From a bacterium D16-56 (GTDB taxonomy: Bacteria > Bacillota > Clostridia > Lachnospirales > Lachnospiraceae), in assembly GCA_003611875.1 (NCBI GenBank), contig RAYY01000021.1, positions 27,738-91,737 of the forward strand: a DNA stretch of 64,000 nt. The letters are read 5' to 3'. Shown piece by piece: positions 46,848-54,862 of this stretch. The translations under genes and the position numbers were made by a program. Within the stretch, counting starts at the first letter, position 1; each line of letters starts with the position of its first letter. Below the pieces are notes generated by a model. That model saw only the letters and a program-made list of their open reading frames with translations, made no database searches and was not told the origin of the DNA.

Positions 46848-48854
46848 CTATTTTGTCAGCACAGCTTTACAGCAGGTGTGGACAGTCATACGGTAATAGG
46901 CCAGATAAATAATGAATGTCAGCATAATGGCGGCCATTGTGGGTGTATACAGCACGAGGCTGTTTTTCAGGATATTCTGCATGAGGGCGGACTTGTATAC
47001 CAGCGTGGCGAAGATGCAGTCTGCCAGCCCGAATAAAAATGGGATGATGAAAAAAGCCGCCGTCTGTTTTTGGATGATCTTTTTGATTTTCCTGTCCGTA
47101 TACCCCATTTTCCGGAGAATATCATAATCAGATTTCGAGTCGGTTATGGCTGAAACATTATTAAAGTAAAGGATGCTTCCGGTTGCTATAAAGAACAACA
47201 CCACGAGAAAACCGATCAACAGGAATGTGGAACTGCTCAGGGAAAATATTTCGTGTACCCTGTGCGAGTTTCCCTGCAGGTAGGGACTTTCGGACAGATA
47301 TTCTGACAGGGCCTGGAACAGTGCCTCGTTATCCTCAATGGATTTTCCGTTTATGCTGAGGACTTTCGCTGCAGGAACTGCCTGTTCTGTTATCATATGG
47401 TATAAATCGTCACTTACGATCAAAGTCCCGACACTGTTTGCAAATGAAATGGGATTATCCAAAGTAACAGCGGTCACTGTGACCGGTATTTCATGATTGC
47501 CTATGAGCAGTGGATAAACATTGCCTGTTTCATCATTGTCAGAATCCGGCTGGTACTTGATTAAAATACACTCATTGTTATTTAAAGTGGCAAGCTGTTC
47601 CAACGCTTTTGTCCGTCCCTGTGCTTCCAGAAGATCTGTATAGTTTGAAAATGGAATACATTCAAACCCTGCATCCCGCAGGATTTTTTCATTATCCGAA
47701 TCCCCCTTGGAGGTTCCGATGCTGTACTCCACAGGGAGCTGCCCGGCAGTGGAAGTGACCTTATAAATATCAGTCTGCAGGAATGTGACATCATCCCCCA
47801 GTGAATACTCATTTATGATCTGTTTGAACGCAGTTATTTCACTTTCATTTTCAATCCTGCATTCTATTTCCGATGGCGCCATACGGGATACCGCAGCTAT
47901 TGGGTAGTATAGCGATAAAGCCATGACGCTTGAAACAGTCAATGCTGCGGCTGACAATAATGTAAGCATGATCAGTGTCCTGGAGTTTGAATGGATACGG
48001 TATATGAACCCAGGCGCAGTGATGATCTTCGTTTCCGTGTAGAATTTTCGTTTGTTTTTCTTCCCTGCCTGTACCGCAAAGGGAAGAAAGGATGCGATAA
48101 AAAGCACTGTCCCTGAGAGTATGAGTGCAGATGTCAGTATGCCGACTGGATAAAAACCAATTGTAAGCCATAAGGATTCCGCACCCCGTAATATATCGAG
48201 CGCGAGGCAGTATCCTGAAATAACAGCCAAAAATCCAATGACAGACGGGACAGCATGGAACTTCATCCTTTTTTCTGCGCTTTTTTCATATCTCACTAAA
48301 TCCATGAGTGATGTCCTGAAAAGGAATCTGCTGTTGGACAGGGCTAATACTATGACAACAGCGGAAATAAAGCAGGCTGTTTTCATAACGGCATTTGGGT
48401 TAAAAAAGGGTATTTCTGAATGATTGACCGCCAGATCCAGCAATTTTGTAATGCCAAAGACAATCCCCTTGTGAAAAAAACCGCCCAGAAGTATCCCAGC
48501 CATAAAAGCTCCTGAACAGGTGAGCAGGTTCTCTGTTATGAGCAGGGAGAGTATTGTGGATTTTCTGTATCCTAATAATGCGTAAATACCGAGTTCCTTT
48601 GTGCGGCGGCGTAAAAAGAAGCGGTTTGAATATGACATATAGAAAACAACAAAAGCCATGAGGAATACGGAAATCGTGTTGCACATCGTTTCAACCCGTC
48701 CGTCATTTGATATTTTTTCAAGCATGACCGCATTCATGGAGAACGAAGTGAATGCAAAAAAGATAGTAATCACAAATGAAACGGATAATAGATAGAGGGC
48801 GTAAAACGAAAAATTATTTTTCAGATTCTTAAGCGCCATAGATAAATTATGCAT
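46848..48854 (-). CDS. FtsX-like ABC permease, BceB/VraG-like
   Basis: 668 residues. One N-terminal helix, a block of three, further paired helices and a large extracellular domain (about residues 325-520) before the final three helices give the BceB-type topology. FFLRRRTKELGIYALLGYRK and DYDILRKMGYTDRKIKKII are the two FtsX coupling regions. BceAB transporters resist or sense peptide antibiotics together with a two-component system, and that arrangement is present here. The ATPase gene lies 11 bases upstream. Confidence 0.9.
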   Translation of the reverse strand: MHNLSMALKNLKNNFSFYALYLLSVSFVITIFFAFTSFSMNAVMLEKISNDGRVETMCNTISVFLMAFVVFYMSYSNRFFLRRRTKELGIYALLGYRKSTILSLLITENLLTCSGAFMAGILLGGFFHKGIVFGITKLLDLAVNHSEIPFFNPNAVMKTACFISAVVIVLALSNSRFLFRTSLMDLVRYEKSAEKRMKFHAVPSVIGFLAVISGYCLALDILRGAESLWLTIGFYPVGILTSALILSGTVLFIASFLPFAVQAGKKNKRKFYTETKIITAPGFIYRIHSNSRTLIMLTLLSAAALTVSSVMALSLYYPIAAVSRMAPSEIECRIENESEITAFKQIINEYSLGDDVTFLQTDIYKVTSTAGQLPVEYSIGTSKGDSDNEKILRDAGFECIPFSNYTDLLEAQGRTKALEQLATLNNNECILIKYQPDSDNDETGNVYPLLIGNHEIPVTVTAVTLDNPISFANSVGTLIVSDDLYHMITEQAVPAAKVLSINGKSIEDNEALFQALSEYLSESPYLQGNSHRVHEIFSLSSSTFLLIGFLVVLFFIATGSILYFNNVSAITDSKSDYDILRKMGYTDRKIKKIIQKQTAAFFIIPFLFGLADCIFATLVYKSALMQNILKNSLVLYTPTMAAIMLTFIIYLAYYRMTVHTCCKAVLTK

Positions 48855-48865
48855 CTCTCCCCCTC

Positions 48866-49615
48866 CTATCTTTCTGTGTCTAATTTTGCCACTTCCCGTG
48901 CGATGGATTCATAGAATGTGCGCCTGTCATCATTCTGTCTGAACAGCTCCCGGATAATGCACCCGTCTTTAAAGATCAAAATGCGGTCAGCGAAACTTGC
49001 GGCATACGCATCATGTGTAACCATCAATATAGTGGTATTAAGGGATTCGTTTGATTCCTTCAAGGTGTTTAGTAAATCTGTCGCAGAACTGGAATCCAAC
49101 GCCCCCGTTGGCTCGTCGGCAAATAGAATACTTGGCCGCTTTACAATGGCCCTCAAAGCCGAAGCCCGCTGTCTCTGCCCGCCCGAAAGCTCATTTGGGT
49201 ATTTGTTAAGCTGTGGGTCAATGCCAAATGCTTCTGCCAGGCTCCGTATCATGTTTTCTATTTTTTTCGGCGGGAGTTTCTGCAGGGTAAGCGGGACAGC
49301 AATATTTTCAAAAATGGTAAGGCTGTCAAGCAGGAGATATTCCTGAAAAATAAATCCCAGCTTATCCCTGCGGAAATCCGCTGCGCCTGAATCGGAAAGG
49401 TTCTTAATGTTGACACCGTCTATTGTGATGTTGCCGCTTGTAGGTGTGTCAATCGTGGAAAGGACATTAAGCAGCGTAGTCTTCCCGGAACCCGAAGCGC
49501 CCATGATGGCGATAAACTCACTTTTCGCCACGTTGAACGATACTTTATTCAGGCTTGGGTGCTGTGCCCTGGCATAAATTTTTGTTACTTCTGTTGCTTC
49601 TAATAATGCAGACAT
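48866..49615 (-). CDS. ABC transporter ATP-binding protein, BceA/LolD-like
   Basis: 249 residues with a full ATPase: Walker A MGASGSGKTTLLNV, Q-loop FIFQEYLLL, signature LSGGQRQRASALRA, Walker B SILFADEPTGALD and the switch His in MVTHD. It energises the FtsX-like permease encoded next. First gene of the minus-strand run that continues with permease, kinase and regulator. A spacer with an inverted repeat separates it from the divergent small membrane gene. Confidence 0.95.
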   Translation of the reverse strand: MSALLEATEVTKIYARAQHPSLNKVSFNVAKSEFIAIMGASGSGKTTLLNVLSTIDTPTSGNITIDGVNIKNLSDSGAADFRRDKLGFIFQEYLLLDSLTIFENIAVPLTLQKLPPKKIENMIRSLAEAFGIDPQLNKYPNELSGGQRQRASALRAIVKRPSILFADEPTGALDSSSATDLLNTLKESNESLNTTILMVTHDAYAASFADRILIFKDGCIIRELFRQNDDRRTFYESIAREVAKLDTER

Positions 49616-49671
49616 ATGAAATTCTCCTTTGCGTTTGATAGCAACATTGTACTTTTTGGGACTTGAAATGA

Positions 49672-49713
49672 AATGAGTAAAACAGGCAATTATTTTTGCG
49701 TGATTTACTCATT
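49672..49713. promoter_or_regulatory. Perfect 10-bp inverted repeat in the divergent promoter region
   Basis: AATGAGTAAA (49672-49681) and TTTACTCATT (49704-49713); centres 32 bases apart, about three helical turns. It lies between the ABC operon start and the divergent small membrane gene, as expected for a dimeric response regulator site. Confidence 0.6.
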
Positions 49714-49772
49714 CAAATTGGGAAGCAGTATGATAATCTAGTTAAAAATTATTTTATAGAGGAGAAAATGAA

Positions 49773-50087
49773 ATGAATAAGCTACAGCTAAATCCAAAGA
49801 AGATCATTCTCTGGCTATGCGTAAACTATGGAATATTTATTCTTGCTTTCTTTGTGCTGGGTACGTTAGGCAGCGAGTACAAAGTGATACTCTGGATCAA
49901 TTTTTTCCTTGATATAGCCATTTGCGTTATGTCACTTGTACTTAATATTATCCTGTTTTTCCCAAAACATGAAACTTCTTTGTTTGTAAAACTTGTACTC
50001 TTGCTTATAACTTTAGCTTTGGCAGCATTTACATACTACGCATTCATTATGCCGGAGTGTGCTTTGCCGTCAGTGCTGTTTTCTTAA
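49773..50087 (+). CDS. Small membrane protein, three hydrophobic segments
   Basis: 104 residues beginning MNKLQLNPKKIILWLCVNYG, with hydrophobic stretches at about 13-30, 40-60 and 72-92. The RBS TAGAGGAGA is strong. It is transcribed divergently from the BceAB-like unit, and a GATAAT box lies upstream at 49732. No family is recognised. The shared regulatory region suggests an accessory role in the same response. Confidence 0.7.
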   Translation: MNKLQLNPKKIILWLCVNYGIFILAFFVLGTLGSEYKVILWINFFLDIAICVMSLVLNIILFFPKHETSLFVKLVLLLITLALAAFTYYAFIMPECALPSVLFS

Positions 50088-50133
50088 TTGAAACAGCAAT
50101 AGCGTATAAACTGAAAATACTACAAAAGACAAA

Positions 50134-50180
50134 CCGCCGCACTATGGCCATCATCCGCCACATGCGGCGGTCTGCCTTTT
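50134..50180 (+). terminator. Hairpin terminator after the small membrane gene
   Basis: CCGCCGCA (50134-50141) and TGCGGCGG (50163-50170), then TCTGCCTTTT. Confidence 0.6.
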
Positions 50181-50336
50181 CCGCAGGCGGGCCGGGCGGA
50201 CTGATAAGGGAAATTGCTTGGAAAGCGGGGGAATAAGAGTTAATATGCTTACACGGCGGTTTGCGTTTGCGCCGCCTTATATCGGACGAATAGCGAAAAA
50301 CTTTAGACCCTCCGGTGATATTCTGAGATTGATTTA

Positions 50337-50371
50337 TAGTCGTTTCGTGCAATTTATGGGAGTTTTGTGCA
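50337..50371 (+). promoter_or_regulatory. Putative LytTR direct-repeat box, autoregulatory site
   Basis: GTTTCGTGCA (50342-50351) and GTTTTGTGCA (50362-50371) repeat with a 20-base period. The same arrangement recurs at 52367-52401. Confidence 0.6.
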
Positions 50372-50392
50372 ATGGCGTTTGATAGGATGCCT

Positions 50393-50398
50393 TATAAT
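50393..50398 (+). promoter_or_regulatory. -10 element of the LytTR operon, no -35
   Basis: TATAAT at 50393-50398. The -35 position (about 50370-50375, CAATGG) is poor and coincides with the end of the direct-repeat box, as in activator-dependent promoters. The 50088-50435 spacer otherwise holds the terminator and GC-rich palindromes. Confidence 0.55.
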
Positions 50399-50435
50399 CC
50401 GATATAATTTATGACGGAAAGTGAGGAAAATATGG

Positions 50436-51119
50436 ATGAAGATAGCGGTCTGCGATGACAGCAGGGAGGACAGGGATGCACTGCGGGCGCTGCTGGAAGC
50501 CTGCGGGCATGAATTTGAAATAAGGGAATACGGCTCCGGCGCGGAGCTTTATGCGGATATGGGGTATGTGCGGGAATGCGGCATTGTGTTCCTGGACATC
50601 AGCATGGAGGGCATGGACGGACTGGAGGCGGCGGGGAAGATCAAGGCGGAATGCCCGAAGGTACATATCGTGCTGGTGACCGCCTATGTGAACTATGCGC
50701 TGGATGGGTACAAGGTAAAGGCCAGCCGTTTCCTGTTAAAGGACGACCTGGAGCAGACACTGCCGGAGTGTGTGGAGGACATCCTGCGGGAGGAGCGGGT
50801 GGTGGAATTCGGCTTCGTGGAGGGGAACGTGCGCCTGCGGGTGGATGACATCATCTATATCGAGACGAGCAAACATAAGAACGTGTTCTACACGGCGGGG
50901 GAGACATACAGCATCTATAAGAAGATGGATGAGCTGGAGGCGGAACTGGCGGGGATGGGCTTCGTGCGGATACACCAGAGCTTCCTCATCAACATGAGGT
51001 ACATCGGGAAACTCAGCAGCTATGTCATGGTGCTGACCACGGGGAAGGAGATTTCCGTCCCGAAGTCAAGGTACCCGGAGGTGAAGCGGCAGTACACATT
51101 GTTTAAGGGGGCGGAGTGA
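50436..51119 (+). CDS. LytTR-family response regulator (AgrA-like)
   Basis: 227 residues. The receiver domain begins MKIAVCDDSREDRDA, with the phospho-Asp in GIVFLDISMEGMDG and Lys in ASRFLLKDD. The LytTR DNA-binding domain shows DDIIYIETSKHKNVFYT, GFVRIHQSFLINMRYI and a C-terminal EISVPKSRYPEVKRQY. LytTR proteins bind paired direct repeats about two turns apart, which fits the boxes at 50337 and 52367. ATG 50436 follows GAGGAAAATATGG; GTG 50421 is less likely. The stop overlaps a GTG near the kinase start. Confidence 0.94.
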   Translation: MKIAVCDDSREDRDALRALLEACGHEFEIREYGSGAELYADMGYVRECGIVFLDISMEGMDGLEAAGKIKAECPKVHIVLVTAYVNYALDGYKVKASRFLLKDDLEQTLPECVEDILREERVVEFGFVEGNVRLRVDDIIYIETSKHKNVFYTAGETYSIYKKMDELEAELAGMGFVRIHQSFLINMRYIGKLSSYVMVLTTGKEISVPKSRYPEVKRQYTLFKGAE

Positions 51120-51121
51120 TC

Positions 51122-52360
51122 ATGGGATTATGGATACTTTCTTTCTGCATTATGGCGATAGAGGTATGGGGCAGCATATATTTCTTTGAGACCTTTATGG
51201 ATCGGAAAAGGACGGGGTGGCTGGATAAATGCAGGTATGCTGTTTTATATATCTTCTGCTTTGTCGTTGCGTGTCTTGGTGGCTATTATGTCCCAATGGG
51301 GATTAAAGTGCTGCTAATGGTTTTGATCCTGATGGCATTCTGTGAAGTGTTTTATGAGGCGGACTGGAAACAGTGCATCTTCTTTTCCGGGCTGAATTAT
51401 TCGCTGCTGTTTCTAACAGACCTTTTTATGATGCAGATGGAAAATATGTTTGTTTCTCAAAATGACGGGCCTGTTTTTTTGCTTCTGTCCTCAAAAATGA
51501 TATGGCTCTGTGTGGTTTTTATAGTGCGGAAAGTATGGAGGGGCAGGAACAATTACGGGGAGCTTTCCCGTAAGGAGTGGCTGAAATTTTCCATAATCCC
51601 ACTGCTCACTGTGGCATCCATGCTGCTTATGTATTTTTGCTACAGCGGGGATAGGAAGGTGCAGACGGCATCCCTATTTCTGTCGGTGGGGCTGATCTTC
51701 ATCAACATCCTTGTCATAGAGCTGATGCAGGGCATCCTTGAAAAAGAGGAACTGCTCCGGGAAAGCGCGCTGGAAGGCCAGAAGAAGGAGAGCCAGCTTG
51801 CCCATTACCGGGATATGCAGGCGGTCTATGAGCGGCAGGGGAGGAAGATGCACGATTATAAGAACCAGATAAGGACGATGCAGGTGCTGCTGAAGAAGGG
51901 CGACACGCAGGCTGCCGCCGCGCTTGCGGAGCGGCTGACGGAGAGCATATCGGTGGAGATGGCGGCGGTCAGAACGAACCACCCGGTGGCAGACGCCGTC
52001 CTGAACCAGAAGTTCCTTGCCGCAAGGGAGCAGGGCGTGTCCATGACGTTCCGGGTGGGCGACATGGGCGGTCTGCGGCTTAATGAGGAGGAAACGGTGA
52101 TCCTGCTCTCCAACCTGCTGGACAACGCCGTCCATGAATGCGTGAAGGTGGCGCGGCAGGGGAGGAAGGCCGTCATCCACGTCAAGCTGGTGCAGGAGGG
52201 CGGGAAGCTGATCTTCTCCGTAAGGAACCCTGTAGTGGAAAAAGTGCAGACCACGGAAGGCACCGGCCTGTCGAACGTGAAGGCCGTGGCGGATAAATAC
52301 GGGGGCGATTTTGCCGTTTCTTGCGACGCAGAAAAGTTCCAGGCAGTGGTGATGCTATGA
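51122..52360 (+). CDS. AgrC-like GHKL sensor histidine kinase
   Basis: 412 residues. About six transmembrane helices form the first 205 residues, followed by a coiled helix with the phospho-His region RQGRKMHDYKNQIRTMQ and a GHKL ATPase (LSNLLDNAVHECVK, GTGLSNVKAVADKYGG). AgrC-type kinases often sense peptides. The sensor half is clearly richer in A/T than the kinase half, suggesting a recombined or fast-changing sensor. It is cotranscribed with the LytTR regulator (2-base gap). ATG 51122 is used. Confidence 0.92.
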   Translation: MGLWILSFCIMAIEVWGSIYFFETFMDRKRTGWLDKCRYAVLYIFCFVVACLGGYYVPMGIKVLLMVLILMAFCEVFYEADWKQCIFFSGLNYSLLFLTDLFMMQMENMFVSQNDGPVFLLLSSKMIWLCVVFIVRKVWRGRNNYGELSRKEWLKFSIIPLLTVASMLLMYFCYSGDRKVQTASLFLSVGLIFINILVIELMQGILEKEELLRESALEGQKKESQLAHYRDMQAVYERQGRKMHDYKNQIRTMQVLLKKGDTQAAAALAERLTESISVEMAAVRTNHPVADAVLNQKFLAAREQGVSMTFRVGDMGGLRLNEEETVILLSNLLDNAVHECVKVARQGRKAVIHVKLVQEGGKLIFSVRNPVVEKVQTTEGTGLSNVKAVADKYGGDFAVSCDAEKFQAVVML

Positions 52361-52366
52361 ACTTTA

Positions 52367-52401
52367 TGGTCATTTCGTGCAATTTATAGTCACTTGGTGC
52401 A
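52367..52401 (+). promoter_or_regulatory. Second LytTR direct-repeat box before the DUF3879/ABC operon
   Basis: ATTTCGTGCA (52372-52381) and ACTTGGTGCA (52392-52401), again 20 bases apart. It shares TTTCGTGCAATTTAT with the box at 50337 and begins 7 bases after the kinase stop. Confidence 0.6.
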
Positions 52402-52496
52402 GTTCGGGTAGGAAAATGGGCTGCATCAGACGATGGATTTTATGAAACGAGATATTTTAAGAAAAAGAAAGAATTTTTAACAAGGAGGACGAAGTT

Positions 52497-53158
52497 ATGT
52501 CAAAGATTACAGTTTTTTGTTTCAGAGTATGTTTGGAACAAAAAGTACAAATATTATAGGCAGCTTTCAGTTGTCGCAGTTAAACAGCGGTTCCATACAG
52601 GCGCAGTTAAGGGCGGCGGGTATTGATACGAGCAGCAAGCAGTATAAGGCTGCGATAAAAGAAATGATGCAGAATGGAAACGGTGCGATGTACACAAATA
52701 TCCAGTGCATTAAAAATTCAATGAAATGCTACGATAAGGACGGCGATTATATCAATCCCAGAAACGGGCTTGCCGGACTTGTAGTGACAGATGAAAATGC
52801 AGGTCGCCAGAAGCGTATCATTTCCATTCCGGAGAGCAGCAAGGACGAAATGTTTGAACAAACGAAAAAGGAATTTTTGCAGGAAAATGGTGTTGCGAAT
52901 GGTGATACGACAAGGCGCACGGACGTATATGACAATCTGTACAGAAAGACGAAGAAGGATGACCGATTAGCGGCAGGGTATACGATGCAACAGTATGAAC
53001 GGGCATACAGAAATGCATTTTATGCTGCGGCAAGGAAAGCGGATTCCAAGTGGGAGATTGGAAAGCCAATTCCGTCTGGAGCATTGGATGGTATCACGAG
53101 GGAATCCGTGGAGGCGAACCTGAAGAAATCGTGCAGCACACTGGATATACAGATATAA
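52497..53158 (+). CDS. DUF3879-like protein with a frameshift in an early T tract
   Basis: The main frame (from TTG 52517) gives about 213 residues with GSIQAQLRAAGIDTSSKQYK, YDKDGDYINPRNGLAGL and an end GALDGITRESVEANLKKS, the DUF3879 pattern found in Lachnospiraceae accessory loci. The best RBS (AAGGAGGACG) precedes ATG 52497, which reads MSKITVF and then leaves the frame at a T6 run; seven Ts would join both. Either the gene is shifted, begins at TTG 52517, or slips. First gene after the second LytTR box. Function unknown. Confidence 0.65.
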
Positions 53159-53247
53159 TCTTTACACCCTATTCCGCAGAGGCGCATAATGCTTTGCCTC
53201 TGCGGTCTGCCCGGAAGTTAGGAGGAGTGTATTTATAAGGCAATGAA

Positions 53248-53301
53248 CCGCTCAGACTTATTGCAAGGGAGCGGATGCGGCTCTGACCGACAGAGGAGCC
53301 G
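53248..53301 (+). other. Two tandem leader hairpins
   Basis: CCGCTC/GAGCGG (53248-53274) and CGGCTC/GAGCCG (53278-53301), 3 bases apart, in the spacer before the next gene. No T tract follows; possible mRNA processing or translation-control structure. Confidence 0.45.
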
Positions 53302-53330
53302 TGATAATACATAATGGAGGATATTTGGAG

Positions 53331-53828
53331 ATGAGTGTAAATGAAATAGGTACAGCGGGATATCCGCTGACAGGATACACAGCAAGGAAGATGGAAACAA
53401 GCGTGGAACCCGGAACGGTGGGATTTATGGAAGCGGTGGAAGAAAAGGCGGCGCAGGGGAAGGCAGCCGGCCAAGACGAGAAAGCCTTTGAGATGGTCGG
53501 GCCCAATGCCCCGCAGGAAGTGAAGGATGCGTGGATGGATGCGGCGAAAGAAGTAAATGCGAATGGCATGGGAATCCGGGGCAACGGGATGATGAGCCGC
53601 ATATCGCAGATGATGGCGCAGCGGCTTAATAAGCAGCTTAAGGGTGAAACGGAGAATTTTGACGTCCTTGGAAGCACGGTGGAATCTGCGATCCAGGCAA
53701 CGAAAGAGGCACTGTACGATCTGGAGCATCCAAGGGTATATACGCCCAGGAGCATAGAGGTCCAGCAGGCCCGTATCAAAGAAGGGGAATTTTACAGGGC
53801 GTTTTTGGAGAGGCTGGAACGGTTATAG
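53331..53828 (+). CDS. Unknown soluble protein of the LytTR-controlled operon
   Basis: 165 residues, no signal or membrane segment. Begins MSVNEIGTAGYPLTGYTARK, with a disordered, Ala/Glu-rich part, then NAPQEVKDAWMDAAKEVNANGMG, a helical centre and the end RIKEGEFYRAFLERLERL. The RBS GGAGGATATTTGGAG precedes ATG 53331; an upstream in-frame ATG at 53301 is possible. The N-terminus resembles that of other small proteins in Lachnospiraceae accessory loci, but no family can be named. Same strand and spacing as DUF3879 and the ABC genes. Confidence 0.6.
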   Translation: MSVNEIGTAGYPLTGYTARKMETSVEPGTVGFMEAVEEKAAQGKAAGQDEKAFEMVGPNAPQEVKDAWMDAAKEVNANGMGIRGNGMMSRISQMMAQRLNKQLKGETENFDVLGSTVESAIQATKEALYDLEHPRVYTPRSIEVQQARIKEGEFYRAFLERLERL

Positions 53829-53909
53829 GTGCTTTCCCAATAAGCCACAGCCTGACAAGGCAGGGCAGGCATCCCCGGTTTTCCGGCAAAACAGAGAAAG
53901 GCGATTGAA

Positions 53910-54173
53910 ATGAATGTAACAGGAATAGCAAAAAGCCATCATGCGGACATCCCCAAAGCGTCATCCCGGAAGGAATGGAAGCTGTCTGATTCCCTCCGGG
54001 AGCAGATAGCAGGATACGCCAGGGAGGATGCGGTGCAGGGCGTCTATATGGGGAATAAGTTCCTCGATCTGCGGAAAAGCGAGGTCGCCAAAGTCGCACC
54101 GGACAGGGCCATGCTGATGGGGAAAAACGATATGAAGGAAATACGGAAGATTGATGAACAGTGGAAGGGATGA
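53910..54173 (+). CDS. Unknown 87-residue protein, first copy of a duplicated sequence
   Basis: Begins MNVTGIAKSHHADIPKASSR. The central segment GNKFLDLRKSEVAKVAPDRA, followed by MLMGK, is repeated nearly base for base at 57586-57663, on the far side of the ABC transporter. The C-terminus here (NDMKEIRKIDEQWKG) differs from the longer copy, so this one may be truncated. RBS GAAAGGCG is moderate. Its TGA overlaps possible starts of the ABC ATPase gene. No function recognised. Confidence 0.55.
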   Translation: MNVTGIAKSHHADIPKASSRKEWKLSDSLREQIAGYAREDAVQGVYMGNKFLDLRKSEVAKVAPDRAMLMGKNDMKEIRKIDEQWKG

Positions 54174-54178
54174 CATCT

Positions 54179-54862
54179 ATGGATATTTTGAGGACTGAGG
54201 GCCTGACCAGGCAGTATGGGGTGGGGCAGGCAATGGTGACGGCTTTAGACCATGTAGACCTGCAGGTGGAAAAGGGGCAGTTTGTTGCCATCATCGGGGC
54301 GTCCGGCTCTGGCAAGTCAACGCTGCTCCATCTGCTGGGAGGCGTTGACCGCCCTGACGGCGGGAAGATATTTGTGGAAGATGTGGACATAGCGACATTT
54401 GGGGAGGAGCGGCTGGCGCAGTACCGCAGGCGCAAGGTGGGGCTTATCTACCAGTTTTACAACCTTATCCCCACGCTCAGTGTGAAGAAAAACATCTGTC
54501 TGCCCATGCTCTTGGACAATAAGGAGCCGGGCAAGGAGCGGTTTGATGACATTGTAAAAACATTAGGGCTGGGTGACAGGCTGGAACACCTGCCGGGGCA
54601 GCTTTCCGGGGGACAGCAGCAGAGGGCGGCAATCGGGCGCGCCCTGATCTACCAGCCCGCGATCCTGCTGGCAGACGAGCCGACAGGGAACCTTGACCGG
54701 AAGAATACAGAGGAGATCATCTCCCTGCTGAAACTGTCCAACCGCCAGTATAAGCAGACCATCCTGCTGGTCACCCATGATGAGAATGTGGCGCTGGAAG
54801 CAGACCGGATCATCAAGATAGAGGATGGGAAGATCATCTCGGATAAGGCGGTGCAGCCATGA
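54179..54862 (+). CDS. ABC transporter ATP-binding protein (MacB/LolD type)
   Basis: 227 residues with complete nucleotide-binding motifs: IGASGSGKSTLLHLLGG, Q-loop LIYQFYNLIPT, LSGGQQQRAAIGRAL, ILLADEPTGNLD and VTHDE. It pairs with the large FtsX-like permease, whose ATG overlaps its stop (ATGA). ATG 54179 is preferred, 8 bases after AAGGGA; ATG 54170 overlaps the previous stop and is possible. It lies in the operon downstream of the second LytTR box. Confidence 0.93.
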   Translation: MDILRTEGLTRQYGVGQAMVTALDHVDLQVEKGQFVAIIGASGSGKSTLLHLLGGVDRPDGGKIFVEDVDIATFGEERLAQYRRRKVGLIYQFYNLIPTLSVKKNICLPMLLDNKEPGKERFDDIVKTLGLGDRLEHLPGQLSGGQQQRAAIGRALIYQPAILLADEPTGNLDRKNTEEIISLLKLSNRQYKQTILLVTHDENVALEADRIIKIEDGKIISDKAVQP

